Source of the DNA: Siderastrea siderea
Taxonomy: Eukaryota; Cnidaria; Anthozoa; Scleractinia; Rhizangiidae
Direction of reading: 5' to 3'
DNA: 64,000 nucleotides
Assembly: GCA_964030785.1 (NCBI GenBank)
Contig: OZ034968.1
Location: 58,252,299-58,316,298 of the forward strand
Shown here: positions 10,658 through 23,547 of the stretch, in pieces
How the letters are laid out: each line of letters opens with the position of its first letter
Numbering within the stretch: the stretch's first letter is position 1
Program-made: the position numbers and the translations under genes
The notes under the pieces: generated by a model
What the model was told of the DNA's origin: nothing
Seen by the model: the letters and a program-made list of their open reading frames with translations, nothing else
Database searches by the model: none

Positions 10658-13600
10658 ATGCTACCAAGACCCTTGTATTTCCCGCATCAAAGTAGTTCCT
10701 CAAGGCGACGATCAAGAAATCGCAGGAACTCACGTCGCCCAAAGCCAGAGTACGAAAGGAACATTGTTTCCGCATTTTTCGCGCTTGCATCGGCGGTGCT
10801 TCTCGCAATAGCTGAAGCCGAGCCGAAATGGCTGCATATAGCCACGGGAAAATGCCAAGGAAAATACATTGGTTTATACAAAGTCATCGCGTATAAGCAT
10901 CCACAGAATTTGAGTAAGTTTTTTTCTTTCTGTTGACGTAATGTCAGAAAAGAAACCAAAATAAACTGAAAGTGTTTGTCCGCAACCAAGTGACGTTTGG
11001 CGTAAACTTGATCACGGTTCAATTAGCAAGATTTCGCGATCGCTTTTTATAACCTTATGTTTTTAGTGTTGTTTTATTATCTGCTAACTTCTTAGCCCAG
11101 CGATCATTTAACGTTTTTGAAACTAGTTACAACAAGAGAATATCTTCTACATGTAATTTGCCAATGTTGAAGACTTTACAAGGTATATTTTCCGGAATTG
11201 CAATTGTTTTTCTTCTGTATGATGTAAGATAAGTTATTTGATGGGCTATGGAATTGTTTGTTGATTTAATCCAGTTTTGTCAACTTTCATTTCCTCAATA
11301 TTCAAATACTGTCTTACATGTACGTGCATCGATTGATTTTTTTTAATATTTAGCTGAAGAATACATAGCAAGAAGTATAGTTAAAAACTTGAGCATGCAA
11401 ATATTTTAATTATCAATATGACACTGCAAGTTTATGCATGGGTGATCTTTCTGCAGGCGATAAATTATTACTTTTTGAACCTGGTTTGCCATACAACATA
11501 TGGGTTTATAACGTAAGCACAATTAAAGCGATGTTTACATGTACCATATGCACACCCACATGGTGACAAACATGGGTGCGTTGCCTTAACTTTCTGTTGA
11601 TCAATATTGTATCATGGGAGTCCAGTGTCGCTTGTACTTGTGCTTATGCTTGCAGTATCGTGGTTTTCATTGGCGATACAGTGATCTATGCTATGCCTTG
11701 GATTGATTTCATACTTGTGTTGCCCCAGTTTTTTTTCGTATGCGTGCCTTGTGCTTGCCTTATGCATGCACACCAGCTAGTAGGCTCCATCTGCACATAA
11801 AGGGTTTGTTCTTTGTTGTTTAAATATGGAGGGAAAAGCTTTCTCAAAATGATTTTTTTTGCAAGTCCCGCCAGAAAAGAAATTAATTTTTATTGAGCAG
11901 GGGGAGGGGGGAGAGGGGAATGCAACCAATATTCAATGACCTAGTGGATCAATTGGCACCTGGAGTGGCAATTGACTAACAAGGCACCCGAGCAAGAGAA
12001 AAAGCATCCTGAACAAGTTATAATCTAATTATTGGGAGTAACATACCCTTTGACACACTGTCAGAAATGTAAGGCCCTTTTACATGAGAGATGAGAGGAA
12101 TTTATCCCAAAATGATTTTCCTCCTGGGACAAATAATATCTTTTGGTTTTGTTTACTATCTGGGATGACTGAAATAACAATTGATTCATACTTTAGTTTG
12201 GGTATATTGAGTTATGATGCACACAGGAAGTTTGGAGAGCACTAGATACCCACAAGAGTTGGTTGAGGCGCAGTGGAGAATGCCTTTAGCTTCTGAAGTA
12301 TAACATTGCCAGTGGAAAATACACAGCAAAAACTGAACTGATTATATCTATTTGCGCAATAGGTTAAGTTCACTCATGCAATGAGCATGTTCAACAAGCT
12401 TATGAAGCGCACTTACATAATTTATGGTGAATTTGATTGCATACTTAGGTTAATTGTGGGATGAAATCGTCCTGTGATGAATGCATCCTGGAACTAAACC
12501 ATGTAAGATCATGTAAATAGCAACAAGGAAATGGTTAGATACTGTCACGAACTTATCAACAGGTCCTTAATTTTCTTCAGGCCCTGACTTTACCACCGTG
12601 TCTTCTGTATGACCATCTGTGCAAATCTGGAAGTTGGATGTGAAATGTGTTTTTGTTAATTTGCAGGTTCATATTGTTTTACGCCGACCATTGTTGTCCT
12701 GTTGCGGGTAGTTGTGGCCCTATGCTGTGTGGGGATTGTTTGTAGCATGTTTGCTTGTTTGCTGGATTTGTGTGGCACAATGAACAGATGTCTAAAGGTT
12801 GTCAAGGATTATTCTATTGGAAATGTCATCACAGGTAATTTTTCTTTCATGAATTTTTCCCTAGAAGTGTTCAATACTATTGCCACATTTCTTTCAAGGG
12901 CAAGAAGGAGACTCTTATACACCTGGAGGGGGGCTGGGGGCGGGGGAGTAAGGAGGTCCTTATTATTTTCTAAGTTTTCATATTTGGATTTAAAAATGTA
13001 CTAACTAGAACAAGTTCATGGCACAAGAACAGTTTTACAGTCAAAAGGTTCAAGAATCTTGACTATCAGTTTAAGTTTCCTTCATTTTACAGTTAAAAGC
13101 TTCAAGAATCAGTCAGTCAATTTGAATGTTACTCTTGTTATCTTCTTCAACTGGTCTTGGATTTTCACACTCAAGCTCTGTATCATCATGCCCGGTTAAG
13201 GTGTCAAATAAGATTTAGATTTGTGCTTGGTCATCAAATAGGACAAGGCTACAAGCTGCTCCTTTACTTATTAATTTTTAATTAATTATTTATCATTAAA
13301 ACACCTATCAGTGGTTTGCCCCAGGATTGGGGGGGGGGGGGGGGGTGGCAACCCACAGGATTTTGACTTTGTGAAGGTCTACCTGGGTAGGGATTTTGAC
13401 ATCCACAACAGTCCCCTGGCTGGGTGAAAAATTTGACTTGGTTGCCATCTTGGAAAGTGGAGAGGGCCTGGGAATGAGTGGTCCACCATCTTGGAAAATA
13501 CCCAGAAGTCATTTGGATGTGCTTCCCACGTTCTTTGCTCGGCCTTTCTTTTCATGAGTGATATTAGGGAGCATCTTGATGTTTTTAAAGCAAAAAATGG

Positions 13601-14489
13601 TTGTTTTTAACACCTATCAGTTATCTATCTTTGAAGTTTTATAACACAAAGTGTTATATAGAGAGGGCAGCAAAAGCAGCTCAGACAAGGAAAGAGAAAA
13701 TAATAAATTAAATCAATTCACAGGTCATGACAGGTATTGTCAGGAGTACAAAATGTGTGTTAAATTGCCAGCAATGCTAAAATATCTCATGACAACAATG
13801 TGCGCAGTACACACATGATATTAATGGCAGTGTACAATTTGAACAGCTAGAACATGCCCTCTCCATTTGGGGAAATTTGGGGAATTACACGCAGTTGGTG
13901 GCACCATTTGTCACCAGGATATCTTCTGGTGTTACTGAGTTCTGCAATAAAGTGTTGTGAGTGCCTGAGTTCATCAACATTACTGTTCATGGTCTGTGAT
14001 CCCCAGGGGTAGGGATTTGACTCTTAATGGAGACCCAAGGGTAGGGAAATTGACATTCAAAAACCTGAAAATGTCAAATTCCCCTGGGTTGCCCCTCCCA
14101 CCCCCATCCTGGGGCAAACCATTGATACGTGCATGATAGCTGACACTTCAAAAGACTAAGTATGTTATTTGCCATATGTTTCCCCTATAGTTATCATGTG
14201 TGTTGCTTCAAGTCTTCTTGTGTACTGGGTTACAAGGATTCTTGAAACAGAATCAGGAACATCGTCATCGTCTCGTGCCAAGGTTAAATTTGACATCAGT
14301 TTTTTTCTTGTGGTGGCTGCTGGTGCATCATCTGTAATGGCAACTGGATTGAGCTTAGTTATGCATTGCTACTTATATCGTGTAAGAGAAAGAACTCGCT
14401 CTGAAGAAGAGCTATCACTGGAACTCATGTACTCTATGCTACCTGCAGACAGCCTTTCAGACATTCCTCCCCCCGCCTACTCACCATGA
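10658..14489 (+). CDS. TMEM127: Transmembrane protein 127 orthologue
   Basis: Three coding exons join in phase: 10658-10913, 12667-12834 and 14191-14489, each bounded by GT/AG. They give 240 aa; human TMEM127 is 238 aa. Residues about 36-54 form a first hydrophobic segment (SAFFALASAVLLAIAEA), followed by the family-like PKWLHIATGKC and a Y.HP motif. Three more membrane segments follow, one starting at IVVLLRVVVALCCVGIVCS, one around VIMCVASSLLVYWV, and FFLVVAAGASSVMATGLSLV. The cytoplasmic tail has an acidic stretch and ends PPPAYSP, a PPxY motif. In vertebrates TMEM127 sits on endolysosomal and plasma membranes, restrains mTORC1, and uses PPxY to recruit NEDD4-type ubiquitin ligases. The start was chosen as the first in-frame ATG giving the family's length. 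A perfect CLEAR box lies upstream. Confidence 0.93.
13310..14122. mobile_element. TIR element in TMEM127 intron 2
   Basis: The left end reads gtggtttgccccaggattgg followed by a G-run, 'ggcaaccca' and 'ttttgac'. The right end is its reverse complement, ending ctggggcaaaccat, so the inverted termini extend over about 50 bp. The interior has no coding capacity. It sits 68 bp before the last TMEM127 exon. Confidence 0.65.
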
Positions 14490-14969
14490 AAGGGGAATTC
14501 TACAGTGAATCAAAGATGTATTTAGTAACAATTGATGGTCAGTTGTGATGTGCTATTATTGAATTCTATTTGTTTGTGTCCTCGCCAGGAACTTTTCAAT
14601 AGTGGTAATTTGTTGTCTAACAACTTAAATCAATGCTAGAAACTTATACATATAACACTGGAGACACAAAATTCTCATTCACAGTCAGAATTTTATAAGC
14701 CAATCAAAATGTATCTTGCTATGTCAGTGCTTTCAATAAGTACCGACAGCTGATGAAAAGCGGTGGCTAGTTCGCTCAGAGAAGTCGGCTACCTTTTCCC
14801 CTAAACTGAAGTAATTAAAGAAAGATTCTTTCAAACCCCTTGTTAATGCAATCGGTTACTATACTCAAACCAGCTGCCTACATCAAATTTTATTGAAACC
14901 CGCTATGTTGATGATAAAGATCATCAGGCACTATAACTTGGGTAAATTTTGTGGAAACATCATTTTATT
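14490..14969. other. TMEM127 3' flank / probable 3' UTR
   Basis: AT-rich sequence after the stop codon with no ORF of note. I found no canonical AATAAA close to the stop, so the transcript end is not placed. Confidence 0.4.
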
Positions 14970-15372
14970 TAGGCTCAGTCTCCAGCCGTGAGTGTCTCGA
15001 TGCGCCCGCGATTCTTGCCACCTTCACGGCTGGGCACACGGGTTTGGTTATTGTTTAGACTGGCCAATCAGAGACAAGCCCCCTGAAATTTGTGGGGCAG
15101 GATGCGCGACATAATTTAGCGGGATTTCATCTTTCTCTTGAAATTTCACACTTTTAGGAGGACGTTTCAGGCATACTTTTCGCATTTCGCTTTTTTCCAA
15201 GACGATAAAAAAGAAAAACAGATAAAATTTAAGCAAATAACGTGTGGATTGTCTGCATAATTATTAAAATTGTAATGACGTCACGGACATGCAACCAAAC
15301 CCGTGCGCCCAGCCATGAAGGTGGCGAGAATTGCGGGCGCATCAAGACACTCACGGCTGGAGACTGAGCCTA
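14970..15372. mobile_element. Foldback MITE, 9-bp target duplication
   Basis: Ends taggctcagtctccagccgt and its reverse complement form about 100-bp inverted arms. CATTTTATT is duplicated exactly at 14961-14969 and 15373-15381. A 9-bp duplication is most like Mutator-type elements. It has no transposase. Confidence 0.8.
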
Positions 15373-17825
15373 CATTTTATTCTGATATGATAAGAAATGG
15401 TCCAATGTGACTTAGTGAAGATAATTTATGGATGTAGAACCTTCAATGTTAGGTATTAGACCCAGCGGGGGACAGAGGGGTTAGACCTGGAGTGGGGGGG
15501 GGGGGGGTGGGGACTTTGCTTTTAAAGTGATTGGAAGTGTGAAGGATGTTTTGGGTTTCAAAGCTGTGATCTTGGAATCCTTTTGGGGGGGAAGGGATGG
15601 ATCCAAATTTTTGCTCCATATGTTTTTGGGCATTGAGACTCTGGTTTAAATGAAAGATAGGCTGGTTATTGTTTTGTGTGTGTGTGTGTGAAAAAGGCCA
15701 ATGTAATTTTTCTGATTGTAGTTTTTATTTATAGGTATTTTTCTTGGTAAAATTGTGGCTTCCTTTGCACACTATTATCTTTATTTAAACCCTAGTACAC
15801 CCCTTCCCGTCCCCTTGAGACTTGTAAAAGGGAATATTTTTTGCAGGCATGTATACCGTCAAGAATATCTGAATTTTTGAGGGTTTTAAGGAAGTATATT
15901 GTATAGTTCAATAGTGGTGATTTGCCACTAAACTATCAAATAATTGAAAAAACTCCAAATCCTGGTGAAAAAAAAGCAGAAGAATCTGCGAATCAAAAGC
16001 AAAAGTTGTACAATATTACAAGAAGCCTACATTAGGCTGGTTTTGTAGGAAAACATAATTCAATTTGTAGTTAAAAGGTTATAAAATAACAAGAATTAAG
16101 TCCATGTACTAATGAGATTGAATATTCAGCTGGTTTAAAACCAGGAAGCCAGACTTTGTAAATTGCATCCCAGTTTTTGTAAGTGTCTAGTGGATGTGAA
16201 GAGTAGCCATATGAATATTGTCATATTGCTTCTCAAACTCATCAATAATTCATAAAGAGAAAACAAAGGAAATCACTACCATGACGGTGGTTTGGATACC
16301 GGATCTTAATTAGCATAACATTTTGCAAGATTTTGCTTTGAATTTCTCCAAGAATTATGAATGGGTTGAGAAACCATATGAAAAACCCCAAAGATAGTTT
16401 CATCAGGTATCCAAACACCTCAAAGTCGGTAAAAAAAACTCGGCTGTGCCTCGTCTTCTCAGCGTTTAGATATCCTGAAGGAGCACTCTTTCTCATGTTT
16501 GATATGTTACGTGAACATGTTTTAATTTTAATAATTATGGTGAATAAGTTTTCTCACCTCGTTACCCTAAGCTACAATGTGTAGTAATGTGTTATGTTTA
16601 TTGTTTGAATCCAGGTGATCTCTGTACATACATGTACATACAGACGGCTGTCAGCAACGACAGCACATGACCACTGTCTAGTGGACTGTAGTGTATGACA
16701 AAAGCAAATTTAATTAATTTGTATTGGCTGCTGAATTGTAAAAGATAATGTACAACACATTGACCAAGTTAGAAAAACCATACAATATTGCTACATAAAA
16801 GTTTGACTCTTTAGCTTACTGATCAACTTAATAGTTGCTCAATAATTATGGTAGGTAGCCTGTGCATACCCTGAGCCTCAATGATTAGGTAGCCTGTGAA
16901 TAACCTGAGGTGTCCTATTTCCTTTCTCCATTTGGAACCCTTTGTGATGTAGGAAGGAGACTAAATGTCTTTCTGAAGGCAGTATTTAACTTCTGCCTGC
17001 ACGCAGAGGTTTCTTATTTGGGTGACCAGTGAGTGTGGGCACTAAGGAATCTCTTCTCACGGGTAACTGTAGTAAGATTACACTCTGTAAATAGCTGATT
17101 GAATAATTGACATTTTTATTAAAGTGACAGAAGTATTTTGCAATTTAGAATATGTCATTGCTGGGGATAAAAATAGAAGGATAAAAATAGACATTAAATC
17201 CCTCTTCTTTCGGAAAGTGTGCTTACATGTTCCTTTGGGACTATTTCAGAATGTGAACACCCAAAATGACTGGTAATCATGTTCTTTTGGGAAATTTCGT
17301 TTTTGAACAGTCCCAGGGGGAAGGGTTTATCAGGTATACATCAGGTATATTAGTTATGAGTAGGTGCAAAGGCCTCTTATGGGTTTGAAATTAGTGATCT
17401 GGGCCTTTTTTTAGAAAGATTTTGGCAGGACTTCTTTCAGGGCTAATAATAAGCAAGCATACATGTACTTCGGGATTTCATTAGATTTCATTTATGCAGA
17501 TAAAAATGACTCATTAGGTTACCTTCTGGGCCGCTGGACTTTTTTGGGTTCAGTTTTAGGCTAAGGGGCCTTCTTTGGGGTGTAAAAATTGGATGTCATT
17601 TGCACCTACCCTCACTTGTATACCTGAACTCGTATGCCCCCCTGGGGGAATGGTAGCCTGTTTATGTCTCATCCTGATAGCATAAAATGCAGCTGCGTTT
17701 TGATTCCATTTTTAGCCTCATTCTCCACTAATCGTGCACAGGACATGCTTTTGGTGAGGAGACACGGTATGTTATTTTGCATTTCTGCTAATGCCTTGGC
17801 GATGCCTCAGAAGGTCCGAGAGCTA
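15373..17825. other. Non-coding stretch
   Basis: It contains G-runs near 15490, a (GT)n run at about 15676 and AT-rich unique sequence. 'ggtagcctgtg' occurs twice near 16855-16895. No gene or long repeat recognised. Confidence 0.4.
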
Positions 17826-17960
17826 TGTTAAATGGGAAGGTATAGTGGTTAGCACGTTGGACTTCAGATCTAAAGGTTGGTGGTTCAAGGCCCATTCCCT
17901 GCCACTGTGTTGTTTCCTTAGACAAGAAACTTTACCCCACACTCTCTCTCTCCACCTAAG
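17826..17960 (+). mobile_element. SINE head fragment
   Basis: It matches the 1.1-kb SINE: 'gttggacttcagatct', 'ttggtggttcaa', 'tgttgtttccttagacaaga' and a 'ctctctctccacc' tract. The sequence then departs before the central domain. Confidence 0.7.
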
Positions 17961-18761
17961 GCCCATGATTAGTGTCATTTTAAATTCCGTTTTATGACCA
18001 TACAATACAGTTTACTGTAAATCTGTTTTTGCCCTAGAGTTCAACTTTGGTTGCTTTGAAAAGGTCACCTGGAATTTTCTGTGAAAACTCTTTTGAAATA
18101 AGAAAACAGGGACCTTGATTGATGAGTAGACCCTTAACTACAGATCTGGCATTGTTGCTTAGGGTTTTTTGCGGTTGGTATTTTGTCATACACTGTTTTG
18201 CAGCATCTTGTGCCACTAGATTGGTGAAATGTATGAGGATGAACATCTGAATTTTAAAAATCGATATTGCGCGTGCGTAGCTAGTACCAGTCTCCAACCG
18301 CGCATTAAAAAGCAAAACCCTAAAACTTGGACGAAAAGCGATAGAGCCGAATTTTTTCGCAAATCGAAGATAATTCAGCCTTCTTTATACGTAAGCAATT
18401 ACTGATATTATAAGGAATAGAAAAACTACAGTACAAAACGTATAAATATACGTACTTGTGACGTCATATATTCTATTATAATGCGAATTTCAAGAAATCG
18501 GTGTCGTGTTTTTCATCTTGATGGTTATTGAATATTGGCTCTGTCATTTGAGTTTTAGGCCTTTTTCTGTTTAGGTCACATGACCTGCCAAATATGGTTA
18601 TGACTCGAAAACAAGTGTGACCAAGCAGTTTATCTGTAGAAGTTAGGATTTCCAAGATGCAATGATTACAAACTTTCCATGGCAACAATATGGTAGTTAA
18701 GCGTCTCCCCCCTTAAATTTTAATACCACGTTAGAATTAACTGGCTTTCGAACAACTGGGC

Positions 18762-18925
18762 CCAGGTGTATAAATGGGTACCAGCAACATACGGCTGGGG
18801 GTAACCCTGCGACGGACTAGATAGCATCCCATTCAGGGGGGAGAAGCAATACTCTCAGTTGCTTCATCATTGCTATAGAAACCAATAAGCTATAGATGTG
18901 TGGGCCTCCTTGGCTCGTGGTCAAT
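18762..18925 (+). mobile_element. SINE central domain and tail
   Basis: It contains 'aggtgtataaatgggtacca', 'aaccctgcgacggactag', 'agcatcccattcaggggg', 'gcaatactctcagttgcttc' and 'gggcctccttggctcgt'. This is the internal copy most like the 65-bp satellite monomer, which is its reverse complement. It may be the rest of the SINE begun at 17826, separated by about 800 bp. Confidence 0.7.
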
Positions 18926-19239
18926 TTAAACTTTACCTGACATTATTTTTCCTCTGACAGTTTATAAGCAACCACCTCAATCACAACATTTACTTTGTTT
19001 GCATACTTTGGCTATAAGGTGTGTGTACCCCCTTCACCTCCCTAAATCTAAAAACAAAGTAATCATACTCAGTAAAAAAAGAACATCAACTAGGCAAGAC
19101 TGCAATCAGGATGAAAGATTCTTCATATATTGAATTTTCACAATATTTCTGAACACAACTCCATCTAAACGAAGACTGTCAAATATAATCCGGGATATTG
19201 CAAGACGCGAGGAAGCCCGCGCGTTTGTCTCGCTCATGC

Positions 19240-19335
19240 GTGGCAACCCAGGGGGGGGAAGCAAACTTCGCCAATTTTGGTGACCTGATGATCCACCGAA
19301 AATTGACGTCACATCCGGTTTCAAAAATCGTCGAG
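19240..19335 (-). repeat. CRE-bearing repeat shared with the NT5DC1 promoter region
   Basis: Read on the minus strand, 'ccggatgtgacgtcaatttt' plus 'cggtggatcatc' is shared exactly with 24627-24658 on the plus strand. The shared core includes the full CRE palindrome TGACGTCA at 19304-19311. It is probably a small dispersed element. Confidence 0.5.
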
Positions 19336-19544
19336 CAGCTTGCTCAGTGAGTTGCAAGATGGACGCTCGGGAGTTTATGGTTTCTTCTTTCTTGTGACCA
19401 CCACTGACACGCAATTGCTTATCTTGAATACCAGAGATGTTACAAAGTTACTGGATTATCTATTTTAGCCGATATATTGGCAAAACAGAAATGTTTAGTA
19501 CAGTTTTGATGGCATTTTCCAGGCAGCTTCGTGCAATGTCATGG

Positions 19545-20035
19545 CGAGTGTGTCGCAATTTTCAATACATGTGCGGATCAAACTTTTGCTTCTCGTGACT
19601 CCTGATTCAGTGTAATTGTCAATTTAAATAGCCTATGATGCGTGAACTATAATGAAGAAAACGTCAGCAGTAACAGTTTGGATTGTTAACATCGGGAAGG
19701 TAATTAACACTCGACGTAAAGTGCTGGAAGTCCTACTCTATCGAAACTACTCTGCACAGTGATACCTGATATCGTCTCTAACGGAGCCGCTCAAACTTTT
19801 GCCTCTCGTGACCCTTGATTCAAAGGAATCGTCAATTAAAATAGTCTATCCCGAGTATAATACAATGAAGAAAACGTCGGTAGTCACAGTATGTTGTGTT
19901 AACACTGGGAAGGTAATTAACACTCGCAGAAAAGTGCTGGAAGCAGTATCGAAACCAACCGCGGACATGTTTAGAAGCACTCCTGATGTGGCAGACATCT
20001 GTGCACTCAAGCAGACTCGAGGTTAGTAGTCTTGT
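19545..20035 (+). repeat. Tandem duplication, two units of about 215 bp
   Basis: Unit 1 (about 19574-19745) and unit 2 (about 19793-19960) share 'tcaaacttttg', 'aatgaagaaaacgtc', 'gggaaggtaattaacactcg' and 'aaagtgctggaag'. Both keep an ATG-led reading frame beginning MKKTS.VTV. Unit 2's frame runs to 20026 past a GT (gttagt) near 20020. Whether this is coding is unclear. Confidence 0.5.
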
Positions 20036-20650
20036 GTTTTCGAAGTTTCCGTTTTACGATGATGGGTGGACACAATTTGTTTTTCTATGGGAATGTATTT
20101 TTTGTGTTTCGTTGTTTTAAAAGAAGTCTGAATAAAGAGAACTGCATAATTAATGAATGAATTTTATCTGATTGAGCGATTCCTAGGTTGGGGGGAGGGG
20201 GGGGAGGGGAAGTAGGGATGGTGAGACGAACAAACTAGCGTTGTAATAACATAAAGTAGAATCCTGATTTCTCAAGCTCTCGGTTTCTGAAAACTGGCTT
20301 CCCTTTCCCAGTCAAACACTGTAATTTTACCCCGATTTTTCAAACCCCCAGATAATTCAAACCAATTTCCTTTTCCCCAGGAGGTTCAAAAAATCAGAAT
20401 TCCACTGTATGTTTAAGATTGGGATTACCAATACAAATTGTCGACATAATTGCGGGATTATCTAGCTACCTTGCCCTTTTAATATACATGTATTCCCTTT
20501 ATATTACTACAAGAAAAGGAAATAGTCCTTTATTGATCAGGCTTGTTTGGAATTTTTAATTAATTCCAGTGTTACATTGCTTGTGATGTTGATGTTTTTG
20601 TAGTTAAATACAAAGGCATCAACATGTTGGTCACTTTTCTACAGATTATA

Positions 20651-21656
20651 CAGCACCATTCAAAAGTAAGTTGACACTCAATACTTGATCCTCACATGAA
20701 TCAAGTATTGAGAATCGAGAATCGATAATTGATTTTTGATTCACAATACTTGATTCCTGCACAAATCACCCAACCGGAACAGCCTTTGTTCAGTTTCGGG
20801 TATTTGCCTCGTGTCTCAATAAAACATCAAAACAAACAAAACCAAAACCAAAAAAGATTATCTTTCCCCACATTTCAAAACGTTTCAGCTCTATTCTTGG
20901 TTTTCACTGTCACGCCATAAAATAATAAAATCGAAAGCAGTTGATGAAAGAAGCGAAGAATTTGTAATGTTATAAAGGATACATAACTAAACAACTTCAC
21001 CAAGTCTCAGATCTGTATGGTATTCCGTTGTTGAGTTATTTGCCGAAACGTTTGATTGAGATTTGCAGAGCTCAGTATGGAAACGCCATGTTGGTGTCCC
21101 TCGGAGGGGCCCAAACATGGCCGCCGGAAATCAATGAAAACATCTGGAAGTCACTTCTGCTCTTCCAGCGATTACTTTTCTCTCGTGAACTACTATACAG
21201 CCACATTAATTTCTCTCCTAATGCTCTAACTGTCCAAACTGCTAAAAATCACAAGGAGAGTCCTTTTTTTCACAGGAGAAAGCTTTGTCATGGACGCTGT
21301 GTTGGTGTCACGTAGGGTGAAAAGCCAGAAATTGAATATTCTGTATTTTCAAAACGAAAGACGCCACCGAGCTGAAAACTTGTGAAAAGATGTATTTTTA
21401 AGTTATCTTCAACCTGGTGGGGATATAAAATCTGAAGACCTCGCGATTTATGATTTTAGAATTTTATGACGTCACGTGAAAACCAGCAATACATAATTAA
21501 CTCAAACTCGATTTTGGATTTGTGCGAATTGGAATAGTGTTGTGTTAGTCTCGATTCTAATTTTCGGTACTTAATTCATGCAGGAATTGAGTAATGAGTA
21601 GCTAGTCAAGAATTGAGACTCACAACAAACTGTCAGCTTACTTTTGAATGGTACTG
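20651..21656. mobile_element. Tc1/mariner-like non-autonomous element
   Basis: Ends cagcaccattcaaaagtaag and, inverted, cagtaccattcaaaagtaag lie between TA dinucleotides at 20649-20650 and 21657-21658. TA duplication and a CAGTNCCATTCAAAAGT-type end resemble Tc1/mariner elements. Subterminal 'caagtattgag' and 'ctcaattcttgact' blocks are also palindromic. No transposase catalytic motif is seen; the 95-codon ORF at 21028 has no recognised domain. Confidence 0.7.
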
Positions 21657-22087
21657 TACAATGTCTTTATTGGCATTGGTTACTACGTTTGTACATGTAC
21701 TTTCAACTGCAAGGATAGACAGTGGTATTTGACATCCACGTGTGATCTACATGGACAATTGTAGCTGCTCATTCAAGTATAAAGCATTCTATGTGCACCC
21801 TAGCTGTCATGAATTTCATATTCTTTGGTGTCAACTTTGTCATGTGACATTCTGTCCTAAAGGTCTTGTTACACTAGGACATAAATATTGTCTTTCAACT
21901 ATTGGTAGTCCCAATTTTAAGACCTATCCATTTTTGCTCTTTAAAAAAATGATTATTTTTAATGAATTTTTACACCTGAGGCTACACATTGTCTGCACTT
22001 TGCCTGCTGTAGTTATTTGATTTTGTTACAACACAGTGACTTCTACCAAGTCTCTTCATGTAGAAAACATACCAACCCTTAACTTTA

Positions 22088-22680
22088 GGTAAATCTATTG
22101 CATTCATGTAATTAGTATTAAGTCTTTAGCTTATTAATCTTACGTATAGGTACATACACGTTCAGATTTGTGAATACAAATGTATAACAAAAATAAAATT
22201 GAGTAACCAAAAGCCCAAGTATGTAACTATTTTAATGTCAGGTAGATATTTGTCATGTACTATCACAGACATTTACTTAACCCTTTCACCCCTAGTAGTG
22301 GCCAAAATTTAAAATTCAAGAATATGCTAAATTTCATTTTTTCTTTTTTCAAATCCCCCCAAACAAACAGTACCCTGCGAAAGTACTGCCAAAGAGATTT
22401 CATTTGGATGGTCACACCATAGGATTTTATCCACAGACTCAAAAGTTAGCACTACATCACATGTCTCCATAATTGACTCCCGGAGTAAAGGGGTTAATAA
22501 AATCTATAGCATTCATGTAATTAGTATCAAATCTTTAGCTTATTTGCATACAGTTATATAGTTGCATGTTCAGATTCATGAATAAAAACATATAACAAAA
22601 ACAAAGTTGAGTAAGCCCAAGTATGTAACTATGTTAATATCATGTACATTATCATGTACTATCACATACATTTACATGTA
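22088..22680. repeat. Diverged direct duplication (spacing about 410 bp)
   Basis: 'gcattcatgtaattagtat', 'tctttagcttatt', 'aagcccaagtatgtaact' and 'catgtactatcaca' occur in the same order at 22088-22277 and 22497-22675. Between the copies, 22365-22475 is one unit of the repeat that forms a tandem array at 57 kb. Confidence 0.6.
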
Positions 22681-22766
22681 TTTGCTAAATGATTAATAAT
22701 GTAGATATAATATCTAGCAGTTCTTGTAATGAATAGAAAATGAGCAATATTTGTTTTTTAACTGTT

Positions 22767-23033
22767 TCATTTTTGATCTAGATGGCTGTGAAGACTCCTA
22801 AAGTTGCTTTCAACACATAGTTTGGGACTATTCTTGTGAGATTCCTGAGCCTGCAAAGGTTTGTCACTGAGATGAGAGTACTTTGGTTGCAGACAGGATT
22901 TTTCCCTTTGATTAGCATGCTGGACACAAAGATTTATTGCTTTCCTTTCAATAAAGTGGCTGGGTCTGACATGTAAGGAAACATGACCTGCAGCATACAA
23001 CGGAGGAAGAGATGTTGGTTTCTGAGCCCAGAT
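22767..23033 (-). CDS. Possible terminal exon of an unidentified minus-strand gene
   Basis: An 88-codon open stretch follows an AG acceptor (ttacatag) and ends at TGA. It reads IWAQKPTSLPPLYAAGHVSL at its start, then a Ser/His/Gln-rich sequence ending SHLDQK. I recognise no domain. It could be the last exon of the gene whose first exon is proposed at 24328-24392, but the phases do not join directly, so at least one exon would be missing. The acceptor has a weak pyrimidine tract. It may equally be a chance ORF. Confidence 0.2.
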   Translation of the reverse strand: MWAQKPTSLPPLYAAGHVSLHVRPSHFIERKAINLCVQHANQREKSCLQPKYSHLSDKPLQAQESHKNSPKLCVESNFRSLHSHLDQK

Positions 23034-23352
23034 CTATGTAATTCTTTTGAACTGTGTTTGTTAACATTGTTAGCCATCATTATAGTAGTAGTGACATGTA
23101 GCACATGAATACCTGTATATCAGTTGCTGTCCATAAAATTTGTTACTCAGCAACAGAAACAGTGTTGTGCTACCATAACAACTTGTACGGTATGATGAGA
23201 TACTGTCAACAGTCATCCATAATAATAACCATGGATGCATGATGATGTTGAAAATTTGTCAGTCTCTTTTCCTGTGTTCTACTCAACAGATGTGTAGTCT
23301 CAAACATTTGTTAACCAGCAACAGTACTCATCTGGTGTTGTGTCATAGTTAT

Positions 23353-23547
23353 TGTGTAGTTCCAGAAAAAAAATCCATACCCACAACATGGAAGGTCATT
23401 GGAAATTCCTAGGGGAAAGGGGCTCTCAAAAGGCAAAATTTTAGAAGCAAAGTATGAAGCTAAGCTGAAATCTCTTGGGGGGGGGGGGGGGGGCAAAACA
23501 GAAAAACCTTCTGTGGAGGGAGTAAAGATATTTTCTGGAACTACACA
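23353..23547. mobile_element. Foldback MITE, 'ttccag...ctggaa' family
   Basis: It starts tgtgtagttccag and ends ctggaactacaca, with a G-run and imperfect inverted interior. Related elements lie at 30075-30232 and 53469-54741. Confidence 0.65.

Noticed and set aside
14169..14190. Upstream ATG of the last TMEM127 ORF segment as a start
   Set aside because: It is intronic sequence before the AG at 14189-14190; exon phase and family length support joining to the upstream exon.
21028..21315. 95-codon ORF as a gene
   Set aside because: It lies wholly inside the Tc1-like TIR element, has no recognised domain and no transposase motif.
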